DNA of 64,000 nucleotides from Puccinellia tenuiflora (Eukaryota > Streptophyta > Magnoliopsida > Poales > Poaceae), in assembly GCA_012064385.1 (NCBI GenBank), contig QRDG01000964.1:1-64000 (forward strand). The letters are read 5' to 3'. This document shows positions 1 to 10,317 of the stretch, in pieces. A model generated the notes under the pieces. That model was not told where the DNA came from and searched no databases. It worked only from the letters and a program-made list of their open reading frames with translations. A program made the translations under genes and the position numbers. The number at the start of each line of letters is the position of its first letter. Position 1 is the stretch's first letter.

Positions 1-588
1 GCCGGTCCAATCGCTCCTTGGATCCAGCGAGGCCGGGGCCGCTGTCCTCGACGCATCCATCGGTCGCGGCATGGCGTGAAGATAAGGAGAGAGAGAGAGG
101 AGTACGGGATGGGGCGGCCGGTGTGTGAAGATAAGGAGAGAGAGGAGGAGAGAAAGCACAAACAAGTGCCAGTCCTCCGATCTGAGAGGATCGAACGGCC
201 CTCAGACACGATTCGTGGGAAGTTTGTGCGGACCAATCTTAGAACGCATACCCGTGGCCCTTGGGAGTGCTGTGCAGACCAACCAAAACGCAGTGTTTTC
301 TTTTTTTTTTATCCTTTGCCGTGAGTCAGGTGGGAGGCTATCGGCAAAGATCGTCTTTCCGTCCCATCGCTGTCAAGTTTGCCGATGGCCTGTCTTTCCT
401 GTGAGTCTTTCTTCTAGTTTGCTGAAGGTTTTACTTTACCGTGAGTTTTTCTGTTAATTTCCCGTAGGTATTTCTTTACCGTGAGTATTAAGACTGGTCT
501 ACGGTAAATTACGTATTTGCCGTAGGCTTCGATAAAATGCTCATGGCAAATCATGAGGCCTACGGCAAACGGCATGTTTCCTGTAGTG
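1..588. mobile_element. CACTA (En/Spm) transposon terminus, cut by the window start
   Basis: The stretch ends in ...TGTAGTG at 588, the inverse of a CACTA terminus, and is followed by the 3-bp candidate target site TAT. Inward of that end, between about 310 and 580, short subterminal motifs recur: several copies of CCGTGAGT and repeated GCCGTAGG/ACGGCAAA blocks. Clusters of short repeats near the ends are typical of plant CACTA elements. The other end and any transposase lie outside the window. The two overlapping short ORFs at 76-457 are low-complexity and I do not regard them as coding. Confidence 0.7.
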
Positions 589-591
589 TAT

Positions 592-1796
592 GGAGAAATA
601 CATCTAAATGAAAAAATATCGCAATAGCAATAGTAGGGAATATCAAATCTTAAACATATAAATAGATACCACTCAAAAATTAATCAACTAATTATGAGCT
701 TGATACTGAAATCATCAAAGGTTGTTCTCTACAAGTTGGTATCATTTCATCCATAAGCCTTGACATCTTAGTAAAGAAAAGCTGCATGAGAACACGAATA
801 ACTGTACTAACTCGGATAAGTGGTGTACGCAGACCATGATAGATCAATGATTTTCCTAGGTGTAATCCACGTCGCAGTTTTAATGTAGATACATGATGGT
901 CAGATTATTTATAAACAGTTATAGCAAGGAAACATATTGTGTTGAGAAGGGTGCTTGATGCTTCTTCAGTCCGCAGAACAAAAATTACACATACCATAAA
1001 GCAACTATGGTTCAAGTGAGTAACGTCCTGAAGCTTTTCACCAATATTTTTGTATTCACAACACATATAATAAACAAAAATGATTTCCACAAGTTGTCGA
1101 CTTTACCTAAAAGATCATATCAATTACAACGATACTTCCGTAGATTGCAAGTCCACTCAAGCAAAAATCAAGCATTCCACACCAACAGTTCATATATGAT
1201 ATGTACACCTCTTGGAAACTTTTTTTAAGAATGTTAAGTCAAGTGTTCAAACAATCAGTAATTATAGAACATATTGTGAACACAAATGAGGGACCAGCCT
1301 AAGTAAATTACAGTGGGGTTCAAAAATATCATTTCAGTAACATTTTAGTTATTCTAGAAATTCTCTGCGGGAAACCAGACGATGCCTCTAAAGATCTCTA
1401 TCTAGCAGCAGCCTCTAATAATTTCTGTGTAGCTGAATTTAAACAAATGACAGGTTCTGGGGTGATAGAAGATATTTTAGCTTTGTACTATTTCAAGTCC
1501 TAGAAAGAAGTTATAGGTTTCATCTTTCTGGTGCAAGTGTGACGGAGTTTAAAAGAACATAATTTACATTTTCAACCTACTGCTGATGTATGCACTTTTG
1601 GTAACAACCACCGTATTCGGATGTACTGTCTGAACATATAAGCATCAACCCAGGCCAATTCGAAACCTACATGCCAGGAAACATATTAATTAGAAGAAGA
1701 GTAACAACGCCTAGACACTGTTGTGACAGGGATCTTCATTTTAGTTACTGATTGAGAAACCCCCCAAGATTTAAATTTTCATTACGACACATTTGG
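592..1796. other. AT-rich intergenic sequence with nothing recognised
   Basis: No ORF longer than about 75 codons, no terminal repeats and no family resemblance that I can see. It separates the CACTA end from the LINE insertion. Confidence 0.6.
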
Positions 1797-1811
1797 AAGA
1801 GCAGTATTGAG
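1797..1811. repeat. LINE target-site duplication, left copy
   Basis: AAGAGCAGTATTGAG is repeated exactly at 3022-3036. The two copies flank a LINE fragment that ends in an A-rich tail. Confidence 0.88.
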
Positions 1812-3021
1812 GAGTATGGGCAAACCAAAAAATAAAGGAGGCTTGTGTGTGCTTCATATGAAAACTCAAAACCAAGCCCTTCTTCTGAAATATTTAGAAA
1901 ATAATTACAACAAGAAAGATGTTCAGTGGGTAACCTCATTTGGTCCTCTTACTACCAGGACTCTATCCTCCATCCATCCGACTCTTGTGGCTCATTTTGG
2001 TGGAAGGCAATAATGAAACTTTATCCTATTTCTAGAGGAATTGCAACATGTACAATTGGACGCGATGACACATATCTTATTTGAAAGGACGAATGGAACA
2101 ACCATATTATTCAAGATAGCTACACGTGTCTGTCTATTTTCACATGTGAAAGATGAGGATATATCTGTTGCTAAATTATGCTCATCTAGTGATGCTTCAT
2201 CAATGGGGGCGAAAGGTTCACCTTCTAGGGCTTATAACTCCTCCAGCCCCTTCCCTTTGGATCTAGGAATCCAAGATTTGGTCAAAGCTAAAAGTTTTTG
2301 TCTGGCTATTATAATCTGATTGGCTGAAAATACAAGAAACATGCTAAAAAGAAGGCACTTAAATATCAGTCAAAATTTCCCATGCCCTTTACGCTCTTTC
2401 AGTGCTGAAGAAACATTATAGCACCACTTTTTTAATTGCTCCTTAGTAACTCCTGCTGGTCAAGATTAAATATTTCATGGGCTGCTATTACTAATAGAGT
2501 AGATGTTGAGGTCTGAATATATACTGTCACAAATATGTAATACCTAGGGGACCAAAATGTAAAAGGAGCAACCAATATAGAATAGGAGAAGGGGAGCGAA
2601 GGGATTAGAAGCTCCAGAAACTTCACCACTCTGTTCTCCCCCCATATGAACTACAATCACTAATTCCCAGTGTAGTGAATCCAACAGTAGATCTTATCTG
2701 CCAAGCCAGACCAGCTTTTCAGGAGCCCCAATACTTCAAAATTTTCACTATTGCTGCCTACGGCATTTGGAAGGAGAGAAATAATCTAACCGTTAAGGGA
2801 TCCAGGCCTTATAGAGCTTCTTGGAGAGCTAGAGCAATGGCTGAATTACATTTGCTTAGGTTCACGGTTCTCAAAACCTTGTAGGCATCGTCTTTTCTTT
2901 CATAGACAGAATTTAATTTTCTCTTTGTACTTTGAGGTCTTTACCTCATCATGTAAATATCCTTATATATTAATATAACACCACAGCATGATCCTCTCGT
3001 ATTATTTTCTGGTTAAAAAAC
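1812..3021 (+). mobile_element. 5'-truncated, decayed LINE (non-LTR retrotransposon)
   Basis: Only the last 1.2 kb of a plant LINE ORF2 is left, running on the plus strand and split over several frames by indels. In order I see a KGGL...QNQALLLKYL stretch, then SCGSFWWKAIMKL and GIATCTIG, then the block that normally reads WND.I.QDS. A decayed zinc-finger block (C...ET..HHFF.C) lies near 2385-2450, and AYGIWKERNN near 2755-2790. These are the usual C-terminal landmarks of grass LINE reverse transcriptases (zf-RVT region). The stop is at 2882-2884, with a short 3' UTR ending in TTAAAAAAC at 3021. Perfect 15-bp direct repeats on both sides fix the ends. No function remains. Confidence 0.88.
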
Positions 3022-3036
3022 AAGAGCAGTATTGAG
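3022..3036. repeat. LINE target-site duplication, right copy
   Basis: Exact repeat of 1797-1811, directly after the A-rich LINE tail. Confidence 0.88.
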
Positions 3037-4865
3037 TCCATTACACCAGTAAACTGAATGCCCATAGAAATAAAAATCAAGCAGAAAAAATGTTGCTTGG
3101 AATCCTGATTTTCGGACGGGCTAGATCCAACGATTGCTCATTACCCACGTAATAAGTAGTTTGGTGGTCAGTTTCCCAGAATGACAGATATATGGGGTTG
3201 GGTCAAGAGGAGGCAACACCCCAAAAGAAGGAAACACGGATCGGCGGCCATCAGCTACATCCGCCACTTCACTCTTTCCCCTTCCGGATTCCATGTCATT
3301 GCCTCCAAATCTCTAATGCCGTGGGCGTAGGGAAACATCGCCGCCATCCTGGCTCTACTTCTTCTGGTCATGCACAACAACACCGACGACCGCCACCAAT
3401 TTCATATCACAAATCCGTGCATTTTTTCTTTCTTTGCTCTGAGATTTTGATGGTCATTTTAGTTCTGTATCACTGCTTTCTCAACCAATATACCAGATCA
3501 GACTCTCTGTGACTTTGATGATACAATAATTCATGTAATTTAATTACTGAATCTAAAATCTTGTGCATGGTTTTGAACTCTGAATTCGTTATGCTCTTAA
3601 TCAATTGATTGAAATAGCTTCTATCCAAACGGTGACTTACAACCTGAAGCAAGTGTTTATATTTTCTATGCTCCCAAACAAGGCGTTACGGATTTGAAAA
3701 TTTACCAACATTGATATAGCGTAATCAAATAACAAAAGAGCATGAGCTAATATAATTCACCGTCAGAAAATTTGAAGCATCCATAATAATGTCATGAGCC
3801 ATGTAAGGATTCATGTCCTGAAAATATCAGATCGATGTAGGGGGGTTTGCGCACGACGACACTCATACCATGGAAAATAAATAGCTCTGGTCGCGTCACA
3901 GTACCAGGACCAGCAGACCAACAAGACCACTTTCCAGTTGAGGTTGAGCGCCGCCGAGAGAAACTCGAGAAGGTTCTCCAGCAACTACAATTTACATTAC
4001 ACTCAAATTTCAGTTTGGGTAGTCAGATGAGCATGTGCTGATGTGCATCTAGTTTATTTTATCAAACCTTTCTCATCAGGCATTTCTACAAACACTTGGT
4101 GCACACACCTGACACTTCCAATATCAAAGCTTAATTTTGTGCAATCTTTTTCATAGGCATATTCTCAAACAATTGGTGTGCACACTTGACACCTGCAGTA
4201 AGTAACAAAGCTAGCTAAAACAAAGATGCAACTAAGAAAATAAAAAACAATGCTCTAGTTACCTAATTGACATCTGCAGTGCAACCAAATTGGGGGAAAC
4301 ATGATTTGAGAAGCTGCGTCGGCGAACAACATCCTTAAGAATCACAACCAGCAGGGGAATAGTAAACTAAGAAAACCAGACGTACCACGATTTGGAGCAG
4401 GTAGTGGCGCCCTCGGATGTAATCCACTCCGCTGCAACGCCGTAGCCAGAGGCGGGACGGTGAGGACGAGCACCACCAGGAACCAACCCCACCACAGCAA
4501 ACGACACCCTCAGTATCTGGCCATGCCGAGGGGCTTGCTTCAGGTCGAAGGAGCTGCGGAGGCGATGTCAGCGACCATTGGACCGCCACGACGGTGAACC
4601 AAGTCGTGGTAAGGGTAGGCCGCTGGGACGCGTACGTGGTCCGGCGAGAAAGATTGGTCGGGAGCAGTACATAAGAGGGTTGCCTCTTGCATGGAAGGCC
4701 AAGGAAGAAGATGTGCATCTTGTTGATACCCAAAGAAACCGACTTCACTCTGAGTCTGACAGGTAGGGTTAACACAACAGAATCGGTGGAGCAACCACAA
4801 GCCAGGAAATCTCGTAGGATTAGATGTTGGAGGGATACACCCTTCGGGGTTGTTAATTACAATCA
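3037..4865. other. Intergenic sequence, no gene recognised
   Basis: Short unrelated ORFs only. There is a weak internal duplication near 4090-4190, where two blocks share TTGGTG.GCACAC..TGACAC. The minus-strand ORF at 4335-4775 runs into sequence that resumes after the next element (5732 onward). This could be a remnant of something disrupted, but I do not recognise it. Confidence 0.5.
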
Positions 4866-5731
4866 GGGTGTGTTTGGATGCATGGAATTGGAGCGCGGAA
4901 TTGAATTGGGCTAAGATTCCAAATCCGAGATGGAAATGAATTGGCTCCAATTCAATTCCGTTGTTTGGATGTGCTCTGAATTTTATGTTGGAATCAAAAA
5001 ATGCATCTGGAAGGGGCGCTCGCGCCGTGCGTGCTCGCCGGCAGGACGAAGCTGGAAGGGAGCCAGCGCCGGCCATCATCCCGTCCGCCGCCGCTCACCC
5101 TCCCTCCGCCGCCGCCCTTCCCCATCTGACCGCGTCGCCGTTCCCATCCCACTGCGTCGCCCGCTGTCGTCGTTCCCCATCCCGCCGCGTCGCTGTTCCC
5201 CATCTCGCCGTGGCGGGGCGGAGCAGGCCGGGGCGGGGCAGAGCAGGCCGGGGCGGGGCAGGGGCGGAGCAGGGGGGGGGCGGGGCAGAGCAGGCCGGGG
5301 TGGGGCGGAGCAGGCCGGGGCGGGGCGGAGCAGGGCGGGGCGGGGCAGAGCAGGCCGGGGCGGGGCAGGGGCGGAGCAGGGCGGGGCGGGGCAGAGCAGG
5401 CCGGGGTGGGGCGGAGCAGGGCGGGGCGGGGGCAGGGGCGGAGCAGGCCGGAGCGGCGGCGGCGGTTGGTGGCACGGGGCGGCGGGGGTTGGCGAGCATG
5501 AGAGGAGAGACAGGGAGGAGAGACAGGGAGGAGAGCGAGCGAACGAGTTTCCGAGCGATTCCGAGCTCGCGAGCTCGGAATGTTTGCCCATCTGTTTACA
5601 CGGGAGGTTTCCGAGCGCGGAATTTGGTTAAGTTTCCACGCCAAGATTCCGACGCCAGACCAAACGCCGGAATTCGCGGAATTGGCCCAAATTCCAATTC
5701 CATGCCCCAATTCCATGCATCCAAACACAGC
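4866..5731. mobile_element. TIR DNA element with GC-rich tandem core, superfamily unassigned
   Basis: The ends are inverted copies of each other: GTGTTTGGATGCATGGAATT at the left and its complement, ending ATCCAAACAC, at the right. The inverted homology continues inward as decaying GGAATTGG-type blocks. The middle (5214-5455) is a G-rich tandem repeat. I cannot define a TSD with confidence; ATCA occurs on both sides but not in exact register. No transposase is encoded. The long ORFs over it, in several frames on both strands, are by-products of GC-rich repeats. The GTGTTTGG-type end suggests a non-autonomous hAT or PIF/Harbinger relative. Confidence 0.65.
5214..5455. repeat. GC-rich minisatellite (GGGGCGGAGCAGGCC type)
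   Basis: Irregular tandem units of roughly 20 bp built from GCGGAGCAGGCCGGGGC and GCGGGGCAGAGCAGG variants. It encodes repetitive Ala/Gly/Arg or Pro/Ala strings in every frame, so none of those ORFs is credible as a gene. Confidence 0.85.
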
Positions 5732-6275
5732 ATCAAGTTTCCATCTTACTAGATGAATATTTGGGTGACGTGCAAAACCTTCATGTGTTAGTACAGGATT
5801 TTTTACCACACAAAAGCTAGACTGTCATCAATGTTGTTGACTTTCCCAACAACCATAAACCGACTTCAGCGATGCCGCTGCTGGTGGCATCGCCGTGACG
5901 GGTCCTCACGACCTTGTCCACCGCGATGGGGAGAAATCGAGACATTGCTGTGAAGATGAGTTGGTCGAGGTCGATCTTGAGCTTCTCTTGTGTCCGCTCG
6001 CTGGCGGCATCAGAGTCTCATAGAGCGCCTCCCCCTTCTGCGAGAGATTCCCCATCAGCTCTTGTAGGCGGCACTCCACCACTTCTCGTAAACGGGTGTC
6101 ATGGGGATGGGGTCGCTCGAGCACGCGGTTTGGTGTATTGTTTGGCTCTGGGTGCCAAATTGTTAATACCCACTACTTTAATGCGATTATAGTTATGGCT
6201 TTGCCGATGAATTGCTCTGAAAGGCAAGGTTTGGTGAGATCCGAAATGATTTGTGTTTACAAGCAAACGCCCTCT
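5732..6275. other. Left part of duplicated unit A, no intact gene
   Basis: The part from about 6028 (CCTTCTGCGAGAGATTCC...) reappears from about 11526, so this is the beginning of a duplicated block. A minus-strand ORF of 72 codons at 5906-6124 covers the duplicated stretch, but the copy at 11.5 kb does not keep it open. I see no recognised gene. Confidence 0.55.
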
Positions 6276-6280
6276 ATCAC
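6276..6280. other. Paralogous empty site for the outer retrotransposon
   Basis: ATCAC occurs once here, in the same sequence context that carries the ATCAC duplication at 11764-11768 and 34799-34803. This copy is therefore the uninserted form of the site. Confidence 0.8.
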
Positions 6281-6332
6281 GTTAAATCTAGCAAGTCTTA
6301 CAGAAGCGATGTTGATATCTTATATAGCGTGA

Positions 6333-6536
6333 CCTCTTTGTTTTGCATTATGGACTTTGGCTTACAAGCCAAAAAAAAAACCTAAAAAGGTATTTTGTCA
6401 TTTTATTTATTTTGGAAGTCAATAGAATAAATCCAAGCATTTGGCTTCCAAAACAAAAGCCAAAAATACATATTTAGTTATTTTTGTGGCTTATAAAGTA
6501 AAAGTCTAAAAAGCCAAAATAAGCCCAAACAAAGAG
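6333..6536. mobile_element. Degraded Tourist-like foldback MITE (unit A copy)
   Basis: About 200 bp with imperfect inverted ends, CTCTTTGTTTTGCATTATGG at the left and a right end of AAGCCCAAACAAAGAG. The interior is rich in AAGCCAAAA/TTTTGGCTT. A diverged copy lies at 34857-35054, in the paralogous unit B. Confidence 0.6.
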
Positions 6537-6903
6537 TGACATGTTCCTCAGCTGGGTAGCGGGTGGATGGCCGATGCCCTCTGGTCTTGGGCTGGGCCAT
6601 CACATCAGATGCAGGCTGGTCTGCAATAGCTCTAGAAGAAGTGCGAATATATAGAAAGTCGATTCTTCAATGTTAAGAAGGGTCAGTATTCAGATAAGCT
6701 CATCACTACGGAGATGTCGTTGACCATCCGGAATCACTCTGATCATCAATATGAATATTGGGACGAGTTGAATTCAGTAGGTCTAGAGTAGAGAGCAATA
6801 GTCTTTTATTGATGTCTTCTGTTCCACAAAAATCCTACTTTTTTTTAATGTGTTTTTGCCGCATCTCTCTCGGTCGACTAACAATTCAACAGTTTTCGCT
6901 AGA
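6537..6903. repeat. Array unit A, left part (before the Helitron)
   Basis: It shares the array landmarks AATATTGGGACGAGTTGAATT, TAGGTCTAGAG and GCCGCATCTCTCTCGGTCGAC with the units near 35.1, 42.9, 44.5, 47.3, 49.6 and 54.2 kb. The unit resumes at 8220 after the Helitron. Confidence 0.75.
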
Positions 6904-8219
6904 CTAGTAGCTATGTACGTGCACGCACGACCCAAAATATAAATCCCATTCCTATTTTAGTAAGTTTATTTTGTTACCAGAGCAATGTATCTCATGTCTC
7001 AAGCGTGTAAGCATAGGAGCAACATATAATCACACAACAAAGAGCAAAAGACCGAATCATTTTTCACCCGTGAAAGGCAGCAGCTAGCCGCCGTCGTCGT
7101 TTGCATTGTCCTAATTTGTTTAAACTGTGTGTTTGGTTTTCAGGTTAGTAATGGGTTCCCCTTTTCCACTACTATATACTTGTTACATTTTGCATGAAAA
7201 TTACTCCCACAAATCAATTCTCCCTTCCTCCCTTAAGCAGATGAGGTCCTAATTTGTTTTTTGTGATTCATAATATCAATTACCATAGTTGTCAGTACCA
7301 TAGTCCCTCAAAAAAAATTACCATAGTTGTCAGTATGTATATTAGCTGAAATATTGGATGGTTGCTAAATCGTTACCTGTTGGTCCATTATTTAATATGG
7401 GCATTATCTGCATGAAAATTAGTTAATCAGGGGTTAATTTTATATAGGAGTATGAGTATCAGCGTTGATCAGTTGCTTGCTTCGCTTTGCAATTGCATGA
7501 AAATTAATCGTCTAATCGTTGTATATTAGCAGAAAGGATACGAGTGCACCTGTGTTGCTGAGGAGTTCGTCGGCGCCGACGTCGTCAGCCGCGATGGCGC
7601 AGCTACGGTGGGCGTCGGAGTCTCACAACAGGGTGTGCTCGTCGGTGCAGACGTCGTCAGCCGCCATGGCGCAGGACGCTCGTCAGTCCGCGGTAGCGCA
7701 GCCCCGGCGCCTCACAGCAGGGTTCTCGCTCGTCGGCGTCTCTGGACGGCAATGCTGTACGGCGTTGGGGCAGATCGAGCTAATTCCCGCAAAGTTTGCT
7801 TTTTTCAGCCATACTTCTCATGAAATTGTCGAACAGATCTTGAGGTGGACGTGTATTTCCTGTAATAGTGCCGTAATTTTCTCCTGAAACTGAACATGGG
7901 CGCTAGGAGCGTAACGCTTGGTCCTCGGCAGAGTTTCGTCTGCCCTTCCAATTTGCTAAACGTACTTGTGGTGACTCTTAGTTTTTATTTTGATGGTTAC
8001 ATCTAATCAGGTGGGCCTGATCGTGTGGTGTCAATTGGTTGTCATTGGTCTGTGTACATTAGTGGGGTATGTTCGCTAGTTTAATAGTAGTAGAGATTGA
8101 TGGTTAGATCTAATCAGGTGAGCCTCATCGTGTGGTGTCAATTGGTTGTCATTGGTCTGTGTACGTTAGTGGGGTGGGTTTAGAAAAAAATATGTTCGTT
8201 TCTTTAATAGTAGTAGAGA
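6904..8219 (-). mobile_element. Non-autonomous Helitron, 1.3 kb
   Basis: Read on the minus strand, the element starts TCTCTACTACTATTAAA and ends CTAG. A small palindrome (GTGC..GCAC) sits about 10 nt before the CTAG. The base before the 5' end is A and the base after the 3' end is T, the normal Helitron insertion context. The paralogous array unit at about 43.04 kb (CGCTAGATAAG) shows the uninterrupted A/T site. No Rep-helicase is encoded. A 122-codon plus-strand ORF at 7519-7887 contains a local duplication (GTCGTCAGCCGC twice) and is not recognised. The 5' terminus is duplicated (see 7988-8219). Confidence 0.8.
7988..8219 (-). repeat. Tandem duplication of the Helitron 5' end
   Basis: Two copies of about 105-120 bp (7988-8096 and 8097-8219) share TCAATTGGTTGTCATTGGTC and the terminal block AATAGTAGTAGAGAT. 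The Helitron thus carries two potential 5' termini in tandem. Confidence 0.85.
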
Positions 8220-8749
8220 TAAAGGTGTGTCGTGCATTAGAACTTGCTGCTACCGGTGTGAGCAAAAGCATTGGGCCACCCGTTGTACCTATATATATGC
8301 ACACGCTGACACTGCATTACCACATTGTCGAAGGTTGGTATGCATGCACTGTTTCACATTGATACATGATATAAATGAAAGAGCTGGTAATAAAAGAGAT
8401 CATACTTTCATCCTGGTAGGATAAGACGATTTTGTTATATTTTGTATTCCCATTAAGTGGACTTGAGTGTTTTTCAAGCAATTATCGGTACGTATTACAT
8501 TCAGCCATCTAAGGTTTTGTCTGTTATTATGCAACATAGAAAGAATAGTCATCTTAATTATTGCTAAGCAGTAGAAATACAAACTTTGTTTACTACAGTT
8601 CGTGCAGGAATAAATTGGTAAAATGCATAAAGTAATACAGTATAAAGTTACATACAAATCTAAAGACATGTCCCTTTGATTCACGCAACAAAAAATGAAT
8701 TGTCCGGAGATACACGACCGATGCATTCGGAATATAGCAGCTTGTGCCG
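8220..8749. repeat. Array unit A, right part
   Basis: AT-rich sequence repeated at 35440-36000, 43060-43500, 44680-45150, 47470-47790, 49740-50186 and 54360-54540. Landmarks are ACTTGCTGCTACCGGTGTGA, a TATATATATGCACAC block, GAAGGTTGGT.TGCATG, and GGACTTGAGTG. It lies downstream (3') of the small minus-strand gene copies. Confidence 0.8.
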
Positions 8750-8994
8750 TTAGAGTCCGACGCCAAGAAGCTACCTCCCCGCGAGCCAAATGCCACCAAC
8801 AAGCTTCCCACGACCTTCGAGTAGCATCTGGCCGGCATCTTAGTAACTGTACACACCGCCTGAGCCCGACTCCGACATGAGCCTGTGGACGCCCTGCCGG
8901 TGGTAGCGCGACTGCCAGGCAGCGAGCGATCGAGGAGCAGGGCTATGAGCCAAGTGGTGGACAGACTCTTCGACGGACCGAAAGCAGCAGTCAT
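8750..8994 (-). pseudogene. Small secreted-peptide-like gene, copy A (frameshifted)
   Basis: This is the minus-strand counterpart of the intact copy at 52079-52339. The ATG at 8994 aligns with the intact start, and the N-terminus (STTWLIALLL) keeps a hydrophobic run like a signal peptide. An indel in the middle throws the open frame out of register, so the translated product runs on to 8593 as unrelated sequence. In the correct frame the conserved C-terminal block is still readable (MLLEGRG.LVGG..LAGR, then a TAG, then LLGVGL and a TAA at 8750-8752). A TATA box lies 71-78 bp upstream. I infer a decayed duplicate. Confidence 0.65.
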
Positions 8995-9064
8995 TTTGAT
9001 TATTTTGTTATCGTGTGAGTGTTCCGATTCTGAGCCTCAGACCATCTTTATACAAGCTGGTGCC

Positions 9065-9072
9065 TATTTATA
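9065..9072 (-). promoter_or_regulatory. TATA box of peptide-gene copy A
   Basis: TATAAATA on the minus strand, 71 bp upstream of the ATG at 8994. It is kept exactly in the copy at 38109-38116 and as TATAAACA at 36322-36329. Confidence 0.6.
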
Positions 9073-10253
9073 GTAGCCTAGTCGTACTGTAGCACCGCTT
9101 GAGCGTTGGGTGACTTTATAGGCATTTACTTGCTAGGGTCAGCTTCAGATTTTTTTTTTGCCTCTGTGTTTTCGTATCTATCTGGAGCGCCCGTCGCGTT
9201 AATCTGCGTCAATGCAAAAAAAAAAAAAAATCTTGAACTAGGTGAGGAAAGGGTTAAACATGCAGGATTTTCAGCCTAGCGTCTCCGTCAACAATGTACA
9301 TGGCCTAAGATGGTACCGGGATCTTCCTCACTGAGGAAGAAAATTCGCATGCCGTGCATCCACCTAGGAGACATCTTTTGACGTCGACGTGCGGACGAGG
9401 TACGATAATCAGACCGCAATATTCTCGTTGACCGTCTCGATTTATCAGAGAAGCGTGTCTGCCATGCCGTTGCTTGTCCATCAAAGTCCCCATTGTGTGT
9501 CAGTAGAAAAACAAGTGGATAATCACATGCCAGAAGTCCATTAGGTCCAAAGAGCAATGGTTGCCTCGTTCCCAACGTCTCCAACTCCGAAAAAATCACA
9601 TATTGCTCGTCAAGCCGTCCTCCTCTCATCTCTCTAGGCCATCTAGAATGCGACCATAGCAGCCGAAAAGTGTTGGCTCACTATAGGAAGTTGATATGGC
9701 TTGGCTGATCAACATAGAGCAATATATATTCACACACGACATTGTCTACACAAGCAAAAAGTAGTTGGGCCTAACATTTTTTTGCATTGCTCGCAGGCAT
9801 AACTTGAAAACGCACGCTTCTAACTTGAATGATTGGTAGTGTACCATATAGCTTTCAGTAATCAATCATCTGTGGGAGGAAAGTGGTGTATGGCAGCAGT
9901 TTGGCGTCACAGCTAGTACTCGGGCCGTATATTCGGATTCCGCGTGGTATGATGTGTCTCATTTAGCCTCGTGCGCAGAGTCCCCTTTCTTCTAAGTTAG
10001 CGGTGGCTGCTGGATTTTCCTTAATCTGAGTTAAATTGCCAATTCTCCTATATAAATTTCTATTTATAGTCACAGAATAGGGATCAGAGGCCTGTCCGGT
10101 CGACAGTCACTGGGTAGAGCGTTTTTTAATTTTCTATGTTTGAAATATGTTTTTGCAATGTTTGCATTAACTGCTCACGATCGCCGGAGTAAAAAAATTA
10201 GGAAGAGCGGTGGAAAAGATGACAAATAAATCCATATACACGAGCGTTGAACG
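9073..10253. other. Duplicated flanking block, first part (copy A)
   Basis: This block occurs three times: here, at about 36330-37340 (diverged) and at 38117-39315 (nearly identical). It includes poly-A tracts (9215-9230) and no recognised gene. A minus-strand ORF of 113 codons (9288-9629) is partly open in all three copies and is listed separately. Confidence 0.7.
9288..9629 (-). other. Unrecognised ORF shared by three paralogous blocks
   Basis: A 113-codon minus-strand ORF starting MRGGRLDEQYVIFSELETLG. It is open at 38283-38663 (126 codons, same start) and partly at 36683-36913. I recognise no domain, signal peptide or repeat. No TATA or splice evidence was found. It may be a remnant exon carried along by duplication. 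I do not call it a gene. Confidence 0.25.
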
Positions 10254-10255
10254 TA

Positions 10256-10317
10256 CTCCCTCCAATCCATAAAAAGTGTCGTCCACTTAGTATAAAGTTT
10301 TTATAGATCTGAGGGAG
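10256..10317. mobile_element. Stowaway-type MITE, short form (copy A)
   Basis: 62 bp bounded by TA dinucleotides (10254-10255 and 10318-10319), starting CTCCCTCCAATCCATAA and ending GAGGGAG. These are the classic Stowaway (Tc1/mariner) ends. The paralogous copy is at 39318-39379, so the insertion predates the duplication. Confidence 0.8.

Noticed and set aside
4930..5809. Long overlapping ORFs (up to 271 codons) on both strands
   Set aside because: They exist in several frames at once because the GC-rich minisatellite lacks stops. The products are Ala/Gly/Arg or Pro strings with no domain.
7519..7887. 122-codon ORF inside the Helitron as a captured gene
   Set aside because: Part of it is a local duplication and I recognise no domain. 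Without a parent gene, capture cannot be claimed.
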